Shown here piece by piece: positions 42,161 through 52,181 of a DNA stretch of 64,000 bases. The DNA lies in contig NZ_LQOT01000019.1 of the NCBI RefSeq assembly GCF_002101585.1, positions 62,001 to 126,000 of the forward strand. The letters are read 5' to 3'. This stretch comes from Mycolicibacter engbaekii (lineage in GTDB: Bacteria; Actinomycetota; Actinomycetes; Mycobacteriales; Mycobacteriaceae). The notes under the pieces were generated by a model, which saw nothing but the letters and a program-made list of their open reading frames with translations, did no database searches and was not told the DNA's origin. The translations under genes and the position numbers were made by a program. Positions within the stretch are counted from its first letter, which is position 1, and each line of letters starts with the position of its first letter.

Positions 42161-43036
42161 GTGAACACAGCCATGCCGAAATTGGAACCAAAGTACGAGG
42201 AACTTCAGTCGATCTACGACATCTCCAACGAGTTCTACGAGCTGTTCCTGGGTCCGACAATGGGCTACACCTGCGGGTTCTATCCCGACAAGGACACCAC
42301 CTGCGACGAGGCGCAGATCGCCAAGTTCGACCTGGCGCTGGGCAAACTGGGCCTGGAGCCCGGCATGACACTGCTCGACGTGGGCTGCGGCTGGGGGGGC
42401 TGCCTGCAGCGCGCGCTGGAGAAGTACGACGTCAACGTCATCGGACTCACCCTCAGTGGTGAGCAGCGCCAGTACGCCATCGACAGGCTGGCCAAGGTGG
42501 AGACGAACCGCAACGTCGAGGTGCGACTGCAGGGCTGGGAGGAGTTCACCGACAAGGTGGACCGGATCGTGTCGATCGGCGCGTTCGAGCACTTCGGCCG
42601 CGACCGCTGGTCGGCCTTCTTCGAGACCGCCTACAACGCGCTGCCCGACGACGGCCGGATGCTGCTGCACACGATCACCGCGATCAGCGGGCAGGACGAG
42701 GCCCAGGAAAAGGGCATCCCGATGACCATGTCGCTGGCCAAGTTCACCCTGTTCATCATGAGGGAGATCTTCCCCGGCGGTCAGCTTCCGTCGGCGTGGT
42801 TGCCCCGCAAGTACGCCGCCGACGCCGGTTTCACCGTGACCCGGGACGACGAGATCGGGCCGCACTACGTACGCACCCTGCAGGACTGGGCAGCGATGCT
42901 GGCGGCGAACAAGGAGCGGGCGATCGAGGTGCAGGGCCAGGAGGCTTACGACCGCTTCGACAAGTACCTCAACGGCTGTGTGGCACTGTTCCAAAACGGA
43001 AACACCAGCGTCCACCAGTACACGCTGCAGAAATAA
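42161..43036 (+). CDS. mycolic acid S-adenosylmethionine methyltransferase (mmaA1/cyclopropane synthase type)
   Basis: This 291-residue enzyme has [10 protein letters not shown] (71-80) for SAM binding and the family pattern [20 protein letters not shown]. It starts with GTG at 42161 or ATG at 42173; the first is used. The N-terminus ([20 protein letters not shown]) and its place next to lipG resemble MmaA1, but other parts resemble UmaA or CmaA, so the modified position on the meromycolate chain is not assigned. TAGTCT upstream near 42120 could be its -10 box. Confidence 0.88.
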   Translation: MNTAMPKLEPKYEELQSIYDISNEFYELFLGPTMGYTCGFYPDKDTTCDEAQIAKFDLALGKLGLEPGMTLLDVGCGWGGCLQRALEKYDVNVIGLTLSGEQRQYAIDRLAKVETNRNVEVRLQGWEEFTDKVDRIVSIGAFEHFGRDRWSAFFETAYNALPDDGRMLLHTITAISGQDEAQEKGIPMTMSLAKFTLFIMREIFPGGQLPSAWLPRKYAADAGFTVTRDDEIGPHYVRTLQDWAAMLAANKERAIEVQGQEAYDRFDKYLNGCVALFQNGNTSVHQYTLQK

Positions 43037-43185
43037 CCCCGGATTGGCCTGCCGCGGGTTCCGGCTTGGCTACATTTCACGTCAACGGATTCACCCCCCG
43101 ACCCGTTAAGCTTCAACAGTTGACCGGCGTGGCGGACATCACGTCCGGTCACAGCAGGTTTCATCAGGAAGGCAATCAGTTACAC

Positions 43186-44076
43186 ATGGTGGACAAAGCG
43201 ACAGACACCGCGGAGATGCGTCCGAAGTTCGAAAATATCCAGGCCCACTACGACCTGTCGGACGATTTCTTCGCACTGTTCCAGGACCCGAGCCGCACCT
43301 ACAGCTGCGCATACTTCGAGCCGCCGGATGCCACCTTGGCGGAGGCTCAGATCGCCAAGCTCGACCTGAACCTGGACAAGCTGGACCTGCGTCCCGGTAT
43401 GACGCTGCTGGATGTCGGTTGCGGCTGGGGCGCGACCATGAAGCGGGCCGTCGAGAAGTACGACGTCAACGTGATCGGCCTGACCCTGTCGAAGAACCAG
43501 CGCGCCTACACCCAGGGCCTGCTGGACGCCATCGACACCGACCGGTCGCGGCGCGTCCTGCTGCAGGGCTGGGAGCAGTTCCACGAGCCGGTGGACCGGA
43601 TCGTGTCGATCGAGGCCTTCGAGCACTTCGGTTTCGAGAACTACGATGCGTTCTTCAAGAACTGTTATGACATCATGCCGGCCGACGGGCGGATGGCCAT
43701 CCAGAGCAGCGTGAGCTTCCACCCCTATGAGCTCAACGCGCGCGGCAAGAAACTGACGTTCGAGACCGCCCGGTTCATCAAGTTCATCCTGACCGAGATC
43801 TTCCCGGGCGGGCGGCTGCCCACCACCAAGATGATGGTGGAGCACGGCGAGAAGGCCGGTTTCACCGTGCCCGAAGCACTTTCGCTGCGACCGCACTACA
43901 TCAAGACACTGAAGATGTGGGGCGACGCGCTGGAGGCCCACCACGACGAGGCGGTCGCCATCCAGTCCGAAGAGGTCTACCAGCGCTACATGAAGTACCT
44001 GCGCGGCTGCGAGTACTACTTCACCGACGAGAGCCTGGACGTCAGTCTGGTCACCTACGTCAAGCAACCCGCCTGA
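43186..44076 (+). CDS. mmaA4: hydroxymycolate synthase-type methyltransferase MmaA4
   Basis: This 296-residue SAM-dependent enzyme matches MmaA4 (Hma) closely: [20 protein letters not shown], the SAM motif VGCGWG (77-82), and the diagnostic [20 protein letters not shown]. MmaA4 makes the hydroxylated, methyl-branched precursor of methoxy- and ketomycolates. ATG 43186 has AGGAAGG 12 bases upstream. Presence of an mmaA4-like gene suggests oxygenated mycolates in this organism, but the products of the second gene decide. Two near-identical terminators follow. Confidence 0.92.
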   Translation: MVDKATDTAEMRPKFENIQAHYDLSDDFFALFQDPSRTYSCAYFEPPDATLAEAQIAKLDLNLDKLDLRPGMTLLDVGCGWGATMKRAVEKYDVNVIGLTLSKNQRAYTQGLLDAIDTDRSRRVLLQGWEQFHEPVDRIVSIEAFEHFGFENYDAFFKNCYDIMPADGRMAIQSSVSFHPYELNARGKKLTFETARFIKFILTEIFPGGRLPTTKMMVEHGEKAGFTVPEALSLRPHYIKTLKMWGDALEAHHDEAVAIQSEEVYQRYMKYLRGCEYYFTDESLDVSLVTYVKQPA

Positions 44077-44089
44077 TCCCAGCGCACCG

Positions 44090-44130
44090 CGAAAAGCCCC
44101 CGCACGCCGACGCGTGACGGGGGCTTTTCG
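44090..44130. terminator. terminator, first copy, after mmaA4
   Basis: CGAAAAGCCCCCG and CGGGGGCTTTTCG form a 13-bp stem around 15 bases, with further pairing CACGC / GCGTG inside. It is 14 bases after the mmaA4 stop. Confidence 0.85.
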
Positions 44131-44160
44131 GTGGGGCTTCCCCAACCCCCCTGCGCACAG

Positions 44161-44201
44161 CGAAAAGCCCCCGCACGCAAGCGCGTGACGGGGGCTTTTC
44201 G
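44161..44201. terminator. terminator, second copy, before rplA end
   Basis: It has the same 13-bp stem as the first copy with a slightly different loop, seven bases after the rplA stop on the minus strand. The copies are 71 bases apart and appear to be a local duplication. Confidence 0.85.
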
Positions 44202-44208
44202 GTGCGTC

Positions 44209-44916
44209 TTATTCGGCCGCGAAGTTGCGGGTCACGGTCGGGTCCACCGGGATGCCGGGGCCCGTCGTGGTCGAGATGGTGACCTTCTTGAGGTAGCGGC
44301 CCTTGGAGGACGACGGCTTGAGCCGCAGCACCTCATCGAGGGCGGCCCCGTAGTTCTCGGCCAGGTTCTTCTCGTCGAAGGACGCCTTGCCGATCACGAA
44401 GTGCAGGTTGGCCTGCTTGTCCACCCGGAAGTTGATCTTGCCGCCCTTGATGTCGGCGACGGCCTTGGCGACATCGGGGGTGACAGTGCCGGTCTTGGGG
44501 TTGGGCATCAGGCCACGCGGGCCCAGCACACGGGCGATCCGGCCCACCTTGGCCATCTGGTCCGGGGTGGCGATCGCGGCGTCGAAGTCGAGGAACCCGC
44601 CCTGGATCTTCTCGATCAGGTCGTCGCTGCCGACCACGTCGGCGCCGGCGGCGATGGCCTGCTCGGCCTTCTCGCCGACTGCGAAGACCGCCACGCGCGC
44701 GGTCTTACCGGTGCCGTGCGGCAGGTTGACGGTGCCGCGCACCATCTGGTCGGCCTTACGCGGGTCGACACCCAGCCGGATGGCCACCTCGACGGTGGCG
44801 TCCTGCTTGGTCGACGACGTCTCCTTGGCCAGTTTCGCCGCCTGCAGCGGGGTGTAGAGGTTGTCGCGGTCCACCTTCTCGGCGGCGGCGCGGTAGGCCT
44901 TGCTGGTCTTGCTCAT
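44209..44916 (-). CDS. rplA: 50S ribosomal protein L1
   Basis: The 235-residue L1 stalk protein ends TVTRNFAAE and has the conserved [20 protein letters not shown]. It forms the mobile L1 stalk at the E site and in many bacteria represses its own operon by binding the rplK leader. It follows rplK by 93 bases on the same strand and is the last gene of the secE-nusG-rplK-rplA group. Confidence 0.99.
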   Translation of the reverse strand: MSKTSKAYRAAAEKVDRDNLYTPLQAAKLAKETSSTKQDATVEVAIRLGVDPRKADQMVRGTVNLPHGTGKTARVAVFAVGEKAEQAIAAGADVVGSDDLIEKIQGGFLDFDAAIATPDQMAKVGRIARVLGPRGLMPNPKTGTVTPDVAKAVADIKGGKINFRVDKQANLHFVIGKASFDEKNLAENYGAALDEVLRLKPSSSKGRYLKKVTISTTTGPGIPVDPTVTRNFAAE

Positions 44917-45009
44917 CGGTGATCCAATCTCGTGGTTGGTTGTGGTTGGCGGGCCGAAGCTGGCCCTCCCACGTACTTGCTTCTCGGTCGATTCGCCGAG
45001 GTACTGCTG

Positions 45010-45438
45010 CTACTCGACGGTGATGCCCATGGAGCGGGCGGTACCGGCGATGATCTTGGCGCCCGCCTCGATGTCGTTGGCGTTGAGGTCGGCCTTCTTG
45101 GTCTCGGCGATCTCGCGCACCTGGTCCCAGGTCACCTTGGCGACCTTGGTCTTGTGCGGCTCGGCCGAACCCTTGGCGATACCGGCCGCCTTGAGCAGCA
45201 TCCGCGCCGCGGGCGGGGTCTTGAGCGCAAACGTGAAGCTGCGGTCCTCGTAGACGGTGATCTCCACGGGGATGACGTTGCCGCGCTGGCTCTCCGTCGC
45301 GGCGTTGTACGCCTTGCAGAATTCCATGATGTTGACGCCGTGCTGACCAAGTGCGGGTCCGACCGGCGGCGCGGGGTTGGCCTCGCCTGCCTTGATCTGA
45401 AGCTTGATCAGCCCGGCGACCTTCTTCTTCGGGGCCAT
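45010..45438 (-). CDS. rplK: 50S ribosomal protein L11
   Basis: The 142-residue L11 protein has the usual [21 protein letters not shown]-terminal segment with the prolines that affect thiostrepton sensitivity, and a C-terminal 23S rRNA-binding domain. It lies at the GTPase-associated centre and is needed for RelA-type stringent response activation. It follows nusG by 25 bases. Confidence 0.99.
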   Translation of the reverse strand: MAPKKKVAGLIKLQIKAGEANPAPPVGPALGQHGVNIMEFCKAYNAATESQRGNVIPVEITVYEDRSFTFALKTPPAARMLLKAAGIAKGSAEPHKTKVAKVTWDQVREIAETKKADLNANDIEAGAKIIAGTARSMGITVE

Positions 45439-45463
45439 GAGAGGGTGTTTCCTTTCCTGCGTA

Positions 45464-46261
<798 letters not shown>

Positions 46262-46269
46262 CTATAACT

Positions 46270-46707
46270 TCACTCGCCGAACACCAGCAGCACCAGCCGG
46301 GCGAATCCGTAGTCAGCCCCGGCGACCAACGCCACCATGAAGACCAGGAACGCCAGCACCACCGCGGTGTAGGTGACCATCTGCTTGCGGTTCGGCCAGA
46401 TCACCTTGCGAAGTTCGCCGACGACCTGCTTGAGAAAGTTGAGTACGTAGACGAACGGGTTGCGCGAGGGCCCCTCGGACTTCTTCTTGGCCTTTTTCTT
46501 GGCGGCCTTCTCGTCGTCGGCGCCCAGCTCGGTGGCGGTGGAGTCCACGTCTTCGACGCCGTCACCTGCAGCACGACGGCGCGAACGCTTGCCGGTGGGC
46601 CGCAGCGGGTCGCCGACCTGCCTGTTCGCCACGGCCGTGCGACTGCTGCGGCCGGATTCGGCATCGCTGTCGCCGTCGGCTGCGGGACGGTCGAGCTCGT
46701 CGGTCAC
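46270..46707 (-). CDS. secE: preprotein translocase subunit SecE
   Basis: This 145-residue protein has a long polar N-terminal region (about 85 residues, with basic and acidic blocks) and one C-terminal transmembrane helix ([20 protein letters not shown]) after the amphipathic segment [20 protein letters not shown]. It joins SecY and SecG in the Sec channel. tRNA-Trp lies just upstream and nusG downstream. Confidence 0.97.
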   Translation of the reverse strand: MTDELDRPAADGDSDAESGRSSRTAVANRQVGDPLRPTGKRSRRRAAGDGVEDVDSTATELGADDEKAAKKKAKKKSEGPSRNPFVYVLNFLKQVVGELRKVIWPNRKQMVTYTAVVLAFLVFMVALVAGADYGFARLVLLVFGE

Positions 46708-46784
46708 CGCATGCTCCTTCGTTGTTCGCGCTTACCTCATTGCCGGACCGCGCCTGGTGTCCAGTGTCCACCATGGCACGTCAG

Positions 46785-46857
<73 letters not shown>

Positions 46858-47015
46858 TCGCGGTTGGCGTACCAACCTGCGGGTTCGGAAGCTTCGCCTG
46901 TGCGCCGTCTCCGGCTCACACAATTCGCGCGCCCCCCGTTCGCTCACGGAAAGCGCGCTAATGCTGGGAAAACCCCGAGGTCCGAGTGTACCCCGCCACG
47001 ACGGCCAGTTACTAA

Positions 47016-47516
47016 TCAGGCTGTTCGGACGACCTGACCGGATTCCGCATCCCACCGGAGGTTGACCGAATCGTCACCGTCGTGACCCATCATCGTGGTG
47101 AACGCCTCCAGCACCACGTCGCCGTTCTCGTCGGTCAAGATGTTGCGGGTGGTGACGATGTCAGCCCCGAACCGCTCGTTGACCGAGGCGATCTCCATCC
47201 GGGCGAACAGCTTGGTGCCGGCCTTGATCGGCTTGTGGTAGGTGAACCCCTGGTCGACCTGCACCATCTGCATGGTGGTGTAGCCGGTGTCGACGTGCCG
47301 GAAGAAGTCGGACTGCACGAGCTTGGCCAGCGTCGCCACGAAGGTGGGCGGTGCCACCAGCGCGTCGTAGCCCAGTTCGGCCGCGGCCTCCTCATCGAAG
47401 CAGGCGGGATCTTCGGCTTTGACCGAGCGGGCGAACTCGCGGATCTTCTCGCGGCCCACCACGAACGGCTCGGGGTAACGCCAGATCATGCCCCGGATAT
47501 CAGTCTTGATCGCCAT
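47016..47516 (-). CDS. hadC: (3R)-hydroxyacyl-ACP dehydratase subunit HadC
   Basis: This 166-residue hot-dog protein is the non-catalytic partner of HadB in the FAS-II dehydratase that elongates the later meromycolate chain. Segments MIWRYPEPFVVGREKIREFA and VQVDQGFTYHKPIKAGTKLF are typical. It follows hadB by 12 bases. Its length and ends match M. tuberculosis HadC (Rv0637). Confidence 0.95.
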   Translation of the reverse strand: MAIKTDIRGMIWRYPEPFVVGREKIREFARSVKAEDPACFDEEAAAELGYDALVAPPTFVATLAKLVQSDFFRHVDTGYTTMQMVQVDQGFTYHKPIKAGTKLFARMEIASVNERFGADIVTTRNILTDENGDVVLEAFTTMMGHDGDDSVNLRWDAESGQVVRTA

Positions 47517-47528
47517 AGCCGCGCCTCT

Positions 47529-47957
47529 CTAGGCCAGCTTGGCGGAGGCCACCGCCCGCCCGAAGATCTTCTTTCCGCCGGTGGTGGCGGTGAGCGCGAT
47601 GGTCACCGTCTTGGTCTCCGGGTCGGCGGACTTGATCCGGCCGCTGAAGGTGATCTCGGCACCCTTGCCGTCGTTGGGCACCGGCACCACCGCGGTGAAG
47701 CGCACGTTGTACTCGGTCACCGCGCCCGGGTCGCCCACCCAGGCGGTGACGTAACCGCCGCCGAGCCCCATGGTCAGCATGCCGTGGGCGATGGCGGTGT
47801 CCAGGCCCACCTGCTGGGCGATCTCGTCGTCCCAGTGGATCGGGTTGAGGTCGCCGGACACCCCGGCGTAGTTGACCAAGTCCTGTCGCGACAGCGGGAT
47901 GACCCGCTCGGGCAGCTGATCGCCGACCTTGACCGAACTGAACTCACGCAACGGCAT
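47529..47957 (-). CDS. hadB: (3R)-hydroxyacyl-ACP dehydratase subunit HadB
   Basis: This 142-residue protein is the catalytic subunit, with the hydratase-2 type motif YAGVSGDLNPIHWDDEIA that provides the aspartate and histidine (about D36 and H41). It pairs with HadA or HadC. The start ATG 47957 overlaps the end of hadA by 14 bases, so translation is coupled. The longer upstream frame is rejected because it lies within hadA. Confidence 0.96.
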   Translation of the reverse strand: MPLREFSSVKVGDQLPERVIPLSRQDLVNYAGVSGDLNPIHWDDEIAQQVGLDTAIAHGMLTMGLGGGYVTAWVGDPGAVTEYNVRFTAVVPVPNDGKGAEITFSGRIKSADPETKTVTIALTATTGGKKIFGRAVASAKLA

Positions 47958-48420
47958 CGGTGAATCCCTTATCTCCATCGCCGGCGCGACCCGCCAGCGT
48001 CGTGTACGTCTGCTGCACGATGTCACCGGCCTCGTCGGTGACTACCTGCTTGGTCATGATGATGTCGGTACCGTGCGCGCGGCGGATCGACTCCACCGAC
48101 ACGTCGCAGTACAGCCGGTCGCCTTCTTTGATCGGCCGATGGAATTCCACCTTCTGGTCCACCTGGACGATCTGGGCGTCGTCGGTGGTGACACCACAGT
48201 GCTCGAAGAACGCCGAAATGGCCTTGTGCCCGAAAACCGAGATGAAGGTCAGCGAGGCGACCAGGCCGTCATAGCCCTGTGCAGCGGCCGCCCGCAGGTC
48301 GAAGCTGGCCGGATCCACCGCTTTGACCGCGCGGGCGTACTCCCGGATCTTCTCCCGCTCCACCTCGTAGTAGTCGGGGTAGCGAAACTGCGCCCCGGCG
48401 AGGCGATCTGCCAACGACAC
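47944..48420 (-). CDS. hadA: (3R)-hydroxyacyl-ACP dehydratase subunit HadA
   Basis: This 158-residue hot-dog protein (MSLADRLAGAQFRYPDYYEV, IVQVDQKVEFHRPIKEGDRL) forms the HadAB dehydratase for early meromycolate elongation. Cysteine in AFFEHCGVTT corresponds to the residue linked to thiacetazone and isoxyl activation in M. tuberculosis (C61 by memory), so drug activation chemistry could be conserved. It lies 11 bases after rpmG. Confidence 0.95.
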   Translation of the reverse strand: MSLADRLAGAQFRYPDYYEVEREKIREYARAVKAVDPASFDLRAAAAQGYDGLVASLTFISVFGHKAISAFFEHCGVTTDDAQIVQVDQKVEFHRPIKEGDRLYCDVSVESIRRAHGTDIIMTKQVVTDEAGDIVQQTYTTLAGRAGDGDKGFTDAVA

Positions 48421-48431
48421 GCCGGACCTGC

Positions 48432-48599
48432 TTAGCGAGATTCGCGGTGCGACTCGTGCTTGCCGCAGTTGGGGCAGAATTTCTTCAGCTCCAGCCGGTC
48501 GGGGTCGTTACGGCGGTTCTTCTTGGTGATGTAGTTGCGGTGCTTGCACACCTCACAGGCCAAGGTGATCTTCGGCCGCACATCGGTGCTGGAGGCCAC
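48432..48599 (-). CDS. rpmG: 50S ribosomal protein L33
   Basis: This 55-residue protein starts with GTG at 48599 (AGAGGG eight bases upstream) and reads [55 protein letters not shown]. Four cysteines (C-x2-C and C-x2-C) are retained, so this is the zinc-binding form. It is the gene next to tRNA-Met as rpmG2 is in M. tuberculosis. Confidence 0.96.
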   Translation of the reverse strand: MASSTDVRPKITLACEVCKHRNYITKKNRRNDPDRLELKKFCPNCGKHESHRESR

Positions 48600-48642
48600 G
48601 TCAGCTGCCCTCTTTCATCTGTTGTTGCGCTGGTTCTCGTAG

Positions 48643-48716
<74 letters not shown>

Positions 48717-48754
48717 GCGGGTAATACACCTGCCAGCAGGCCCGGCGTCCACCG

Positions 48755-48827
48755 AGCCCCCTAACGGAATCGAACCGTTGACCTTTTCCTTACCATGGAA
48801 ACGCTCTGCCGACTGAGCTAAGGGGGC
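48755..48827 (-). tRNA. tRNA-Thr (GGT)
   Basis: The 73-base cloverleaf runs GCCCCCTTAGCTC to AGGGGGCT with the anticodon GGT in the loop ATGGTAA and T arm GGTTCGATTCC. It heads the tRNA-Thr, tRNA-Met, rpmG, hadABC group on the minus strand. Confidence 0.95.
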
Positions 48828-49002
48828 CTTGCCTCCAGCGCCCTTTCGGGTGCTGCAAGCCTGTAGAAGGTTACAACCTCGCCCACGAGGTCACCAAACC
48901 GCACCGGAAGAACCCGGCCGAGCGCCCTGCACGGCGGGGGTGTTGAGGCGTTGCATGCGTGCCCGGCTTCGCCGCGCCGCCCACGGCCGCTGCTTTAGGC
49001 TG

Positions 49003-49725
49003 ATGGACGTGGCAGAACCCGACCGGCTGTATTTCCGCCAACTGCTCTCCGGACGCGACTTCGCCGCCGGTGACCCGATGGCCGCCCAGATGCGCAACTT
49101 CGCCTATCTGATCGGCGACCGCGCGACCGGCGAGGCCGTGGTGGTCGACCCGGCCTACGCCGCCGGCGACCTGCTCGACACCCTCGAGGCCGACGGCATG
49201 CGCCTTGCCGGCGTGCTGGTCACCCATCACCACCCCGACCACGTGGGCGGCAAGATGATGGGTTTCGAACTCAAGGGGCTCGCCGAGCTGCTCGAGCGAG
49301 TCAGCGTTCCGGTGCACGTGAACACCCATGAAGCCCAGTGGGTTTCGCGGGTCACCGAAATTCCCATGACCGACCTGACCGCACATGATCACGGCGACAG
49401 GGTCAGCGTCGGCGCCGTCGACATCGAGCTGTTGCACACCCCCGGACACACCCCCGGCAGTCAGTGCTTCCTGGTGGACGGCCGGCTGGTCGCGGGCGAC
49501 ACGTTGTTCCTGGAAGGCTGTGGCCGGACCGATTTCCCCGGCGGCGACTCCGACGAGATGTTCCGCAGTCTGCAGCAGTTGGCCGCACTGCCGGGCGACC
49601 CGACGGTGTTCCCCGGGCACTGGTATTCGGCTGATCCGAGCGCCGCACTGTCGGAAGTCAAGCGTTCCAACTACGTATTCAGCGCCGCAAACCTGGACAG
49701 GTGGCGCATGCTGATGGGCGGATGA
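49003..49725 (+). CDS. MBL-fold metallo-hydrolase (Rv0634c-like)
   Basis: This 240-residue metallo-beta-lactamase-fold protein has THHHPDH (74-80), a metal-binding histidine in LLHTPGHTPGSQC, aspartate in VAGDTLFLEGCGRTDFPGG and a final histidine in VFPGHWYSAD. These are the ligands of the glyoxalase II branch. TAGGCT lies just upstream, so the GTG at 49009 could be a leaderless start; ATG 49003 is kept here. The thiol ester or lactonase substrate is unknown. Confidence 0.88.
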   Translation: MDVAEPDRLYFRQLLSGRDFAAGDPMAAQMRNFAYLIGDRATGEAVVVDPAYAAGDLLDTLEADGMRLAGVLVTHHHPDHVGGKMMGFELKGLAELLERVSVPVHVNTHEAQWVSRVTEIPMTDLTAHDHGDRVSVGAVDIELLHTPGHTPGSQCFLVDGRLVAGDTLFLEGCGRTDFPGGDSDEMFRSLQQLAALPGDPTVFPGHWYSADPSAALSEVKRSNYVFSAANLDRWRMLMGG

Positions 49726-49736
49726 GGGGAAAGCCG

Positions 49737-50570
49737 ATGGATTCAGTCGAGGACCGCTTGTACGACGTTGCCCACGCGAGCGCGACCACCTGGCTGGCCT
49801 GGGCCGCGTGGCTGGCCATCGTCATCACGGTGCTGGCGCTGATCTATCTGAACCGTCAATTGCAGCGCAACCGCAGGCTGGCGGCCGAGCAGACCCGTCC
49901 GCATGTGGCGATGTTCATGGAGCCGCACGCCGCGGACTGGCACGTCATCGAGCTGGTGGTCCGCAACTTCGGCAAGACCGCCGCCTACGACATCCGGTTC
50001 GCGTTCGACCAGCCGCCCACCGTTGCCCGCTACGAAACCGCCTCCGACGGCTATGCCGACGTGGTGGCGCTGCAACTGCCCGAGGAACTGACGGTACTGG
50101 CGCCCAACCAGGAGTGGCGGACGGTCTGGGACTCGGCGATCGACCGCGCTGAGCTGGGCGAGGGCATCGAGTCGCGCTTCACCGGCACGGTCAGCTACGC
50201 CGACTGCCCCGACGAACCCAAGGGCTGGTTCGGCCGCCGCGGCAAGAAACCCCGCTACGAGAACAAGGTGGTCCTGGACTGGGGGGATCTGCCGCCGGTG
50301 CGGCGCGTCGAGTTGATGACGACGCACGACCTGGCCAAGCGGGAGAAGCAGAAGCTGGAACTGCTGCGCAGTCTGCTCAGCTACTTCCACTACGCCAGCA
50401 AGGAGACCCGCCCGGACGTGTTCCGTGCGGAGATCGAGCGGATCAACGGGGCAGCCCGCGAGATCCAGGATCGGCTGCGCGGTCGCGAGCAGCTCGAGGC
50501 CGCCGGCAACACCGACATCACGGTGCGGCTCGGCGACGCCAGCGCCGAGCTGGGCAAACACCGCAACTGA
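49737..50570 (+). CDS. membrane-anchored protein of unknown function
   Basis: This 277-residue protein has one N-terminal transmembrane helix (about residues 18-38, then NRQLQRNRRL as a basic stop) and a soluble domain with beta-rich character (LVVRNFGKTAAYDIRFAFDQ). A charged C-terminal helical region (KREKQKLELLRSLLSYFHYA, later EIERINGAAREIQDRL) could be a coiled coil. GAGGGGA precedes the ATG by six bases. The fold of the middle part recalls extracytoplasmic or cytosolic Ig-like domains, but no family is recognised. Confidence 0.8.
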   Translation: MDSVEDRLYDVAHASATTWLAWAAWLAIVITVLALIYLNRQLQRNRRLAAEQTRPHVAMFMEPHAADWHVIELVVRNFGKTAAYDIRFAFDQPPTVARYETASDGYADVVALQLPEELTVLAPNQEWRTVWDSAIDRAELGEGIESRFTGTVSYADCPDEPKGWFGRRGKKPRYENKVVLDWGDLPPVRRVELMTTHDLAKREKQKLELLRSLLSYFHYASKETRPDVFRAEIERINGAAREIQDRLRGREQLEAAGNTDITVRLGDASAELGKHRN

Positions 50571-50573
50571 GCG

Positions 50574-51653
50574 TCAGTTCGGACCCACCGGCGGGTCCGG
50601 GTAGTGCGCCGCGCGGAACCGCTGCAGATACGCCGCCCAGTCCCAGGTCGATAAGAACTCGCTCGCCGCGGCGTAGCCGTTGTCGTAGAGCCTTTCGAGC
50701 CGGTCGCGGGAGATGCCGAAGTCCAGGACGCTGACGTCGGTGGAGTTGACCTTGATGGCGCGGACACTGACCCAGGGCTGGTTCAGATAGGTCTGGTCGT
50801 GGCCGACCAGCATGGTGCTGATCAGGTTCTCCAGCAGCAGTGCCTGCCCGAACAGCCGCAGCGGGCGCAGCACCGGAACCATGGCGCCCACGCCGTCGGA
50901 GATCTCCGGGACCACGGTGACACCGAAGGTGGGCCACTTCGGCGGTCTGCCGTCGAGCCGGTCGAAGGTGTAGATCGGGAAGTTCGACAGCACCCCGCCG
51001 TCGACGAGGGTGGATCGCAGGCCGGCAGCGCTGGTCAGCGTCACCGGGCGGTAGAAGAACGGGACCGCCATCGAGGCACGCACCGCGTCGGCCACCGATT
51101 GCTCGTCGGGGTCGAGCCCGTACACCCGCCGGTAGTCCCACGGCAGCCGCACCAGCTGACCGGTGGTCACATCGGTCACGGTGACCACAGCTCGGTAGCG
51201 CCGTTCGGGCATCAGGTCATCGGCGGGGTAGGCCAGATCGCCCCAGGTATGCACGCCCAGGTTCGCCAGCTCGCCGCGGATCCACCGGTGGGCGGCGTCG
51301 CCGCGATAGAGGGCGGTGTCCCGCAGGAATCCCCACACCGGCCCCACCAGGGGGAGGGGAACCGCGTCGCGCCATGAACGCAGCGGCACCGACAGCGCCA
51401 GCTCTTTGACCTGTGCGGCGGTCAGCTGGTCGCCCTGGCTGGCTGCGGCCAGGATCGTGCCCACCACTGAACCTCCGGACACCCCGGAGATGCGCTGCAC
51501 CGAGTAGCCGGCGTCCATCAGCGCGACCACCGCTCCGACCAGTCCGACAAATCGCACTCCCCCGCCCGACAACACCAGGTCGGCGGTCAGCGGCGGGATG
51601 TCGCGCGCGCGGCGGGCGGCCATCAGCGGACCCGTCAGTCCGCTGAATTCCAT
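50574..51653 (-). CDS. patatin-like phospholipase
   Basis: This 359-residue protein has the patatin oxyanion loop GGGVRF (30-35), the nucleophile elbow G57-V-S59-G-G and the catalytic aspartate D218 in DGG. Such enzymes hydrolyse phospholipids or acylglycerols. No signal peptide is seen. The start lies inside the 3' end of cynS by 19 bases, so both are read from one transcript. It converges on the membrane-anchored protein gene with a three-base gap. Confidence 0.92.
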   Translation of the reverse strand: MEFSGLTGPLMAARRARDIPPLTADLVLSGGGVRFVGLVGAVVALMDAGYSVQRISGVSGGSVVGTILAAASQGDQLTAAQVKELALSVPLRSWRDAVPLPLVGPVWGFLRDTALYRGDAAHRWIRGELANLGVHTWGDLAYPADDLMPERRYRAVVTVTDVTTGQLVRLPWDYRRVYGLDPDEQSVADAVRASMAVPFFYRPVTLTSAAGLRSTLVDGGVLSNFPIYTFDRLDGRPPKWPTFGVTVVPEISDGVGAMVPVLRPLRLFGQALLLENLISTMLVGHDQTYLNQPWVSVRAIKVNSTDVSVLDFGISRDRLERLYDNGYAAASEFLSTWDWAAYLQRFRAAHYPDPPVGPN

Positions 51654-52084
51654 TCGTAGGGAAGAAACTTCCCGTCGAACGTGATCACCACCCGGTCGCC
51701 GCCCGGGTGCGCCCTACGCTGGAAGTCGATGCTGAAGTTGATGGCGCTCATGATGCCGTCGCCGAACTGCTCGTGGATCAGCTCCTTGATCGCCGGCCCG
51801 TAGACCCCGACCGCCTCGTAGAGCCGGTAGATGGTCGGGTCGGTGGGCGGCCCTGCGAGCCCGTCGCGCATCGGCACCGCGGCCAGTACCGGCACCACCG
51901 CCGGGTCCAGCCCCAACAGGTCCGCCAGCTTGGCGCCCAGTTCGGCGGGAATGGGGTGCTGACCCAGCAGTGCCGACGTGGTCCACACGACCGGCTTGTC
52001 GACCGCGTCGGCCAACTCCTGCCATGTCAGCCCCTTGGCGAGGCGCGCGGCGATGATCTGCTCGGTGATCTGGCTTCGGTTCAT
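51635..52084 (-). CDS. cynS: cyanate hydratase (cyanase)
   Basis: This 149-residue protein has an N-terminal helix-turn-helix-like domain (TEQIIAARLAKGLTWQELAD) and the cyanase catalytic domain. R87, E90 and S113 align with R96, E99 and S122 of the E. coli enzyme (TDPTIYRLYEAVGVYG, FGDGIMSAINF). The enzyme turns cyanate and bicarbonate into ammonia and CO2. No cynT or cynX is nearby. ATG 52084 fits the family N-terminus. It overlaps the patatin gene and diverges from dsbF. Confidence 0.94.
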   Translation of the reverse strand: MNRSQITEQIIAARLAKGLTWQELADAVDKPVVWTTSALLGQHPIPAELGAKLADLLGLDPAVVPVLAAVPMRDGLAGPPTDPTIYRLYEAVGVYGPAIKELIHEQFGDGIMSAINFSIDFQRRAHPGGDRVVITFDGKFLPYEWNSAD

Positions 52085-52168
52085 AGCTTCCAGCATGCCT
52101 GCACCGGTTCGCTGTTCGATGCAGCGGCACGGCGCGCGGGCGTGCGTCGGCGCGGCGGAATCCGGTGG

Positions 52169-52174
52169 CATACT
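52169..52174 (+). promoter_or_regulatory. possible -10 box of dsbF, leaderless arrangement
   Basis: CATACT lies exactly seven bases before the ATG of the thioredoxin-fold lipoprotein gene, so transcription could start at the A of ATG. The first base differs from the TANNNT consensus. Confidence 0.4.
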
Positions 52175-52181
52175 CGCCGTC

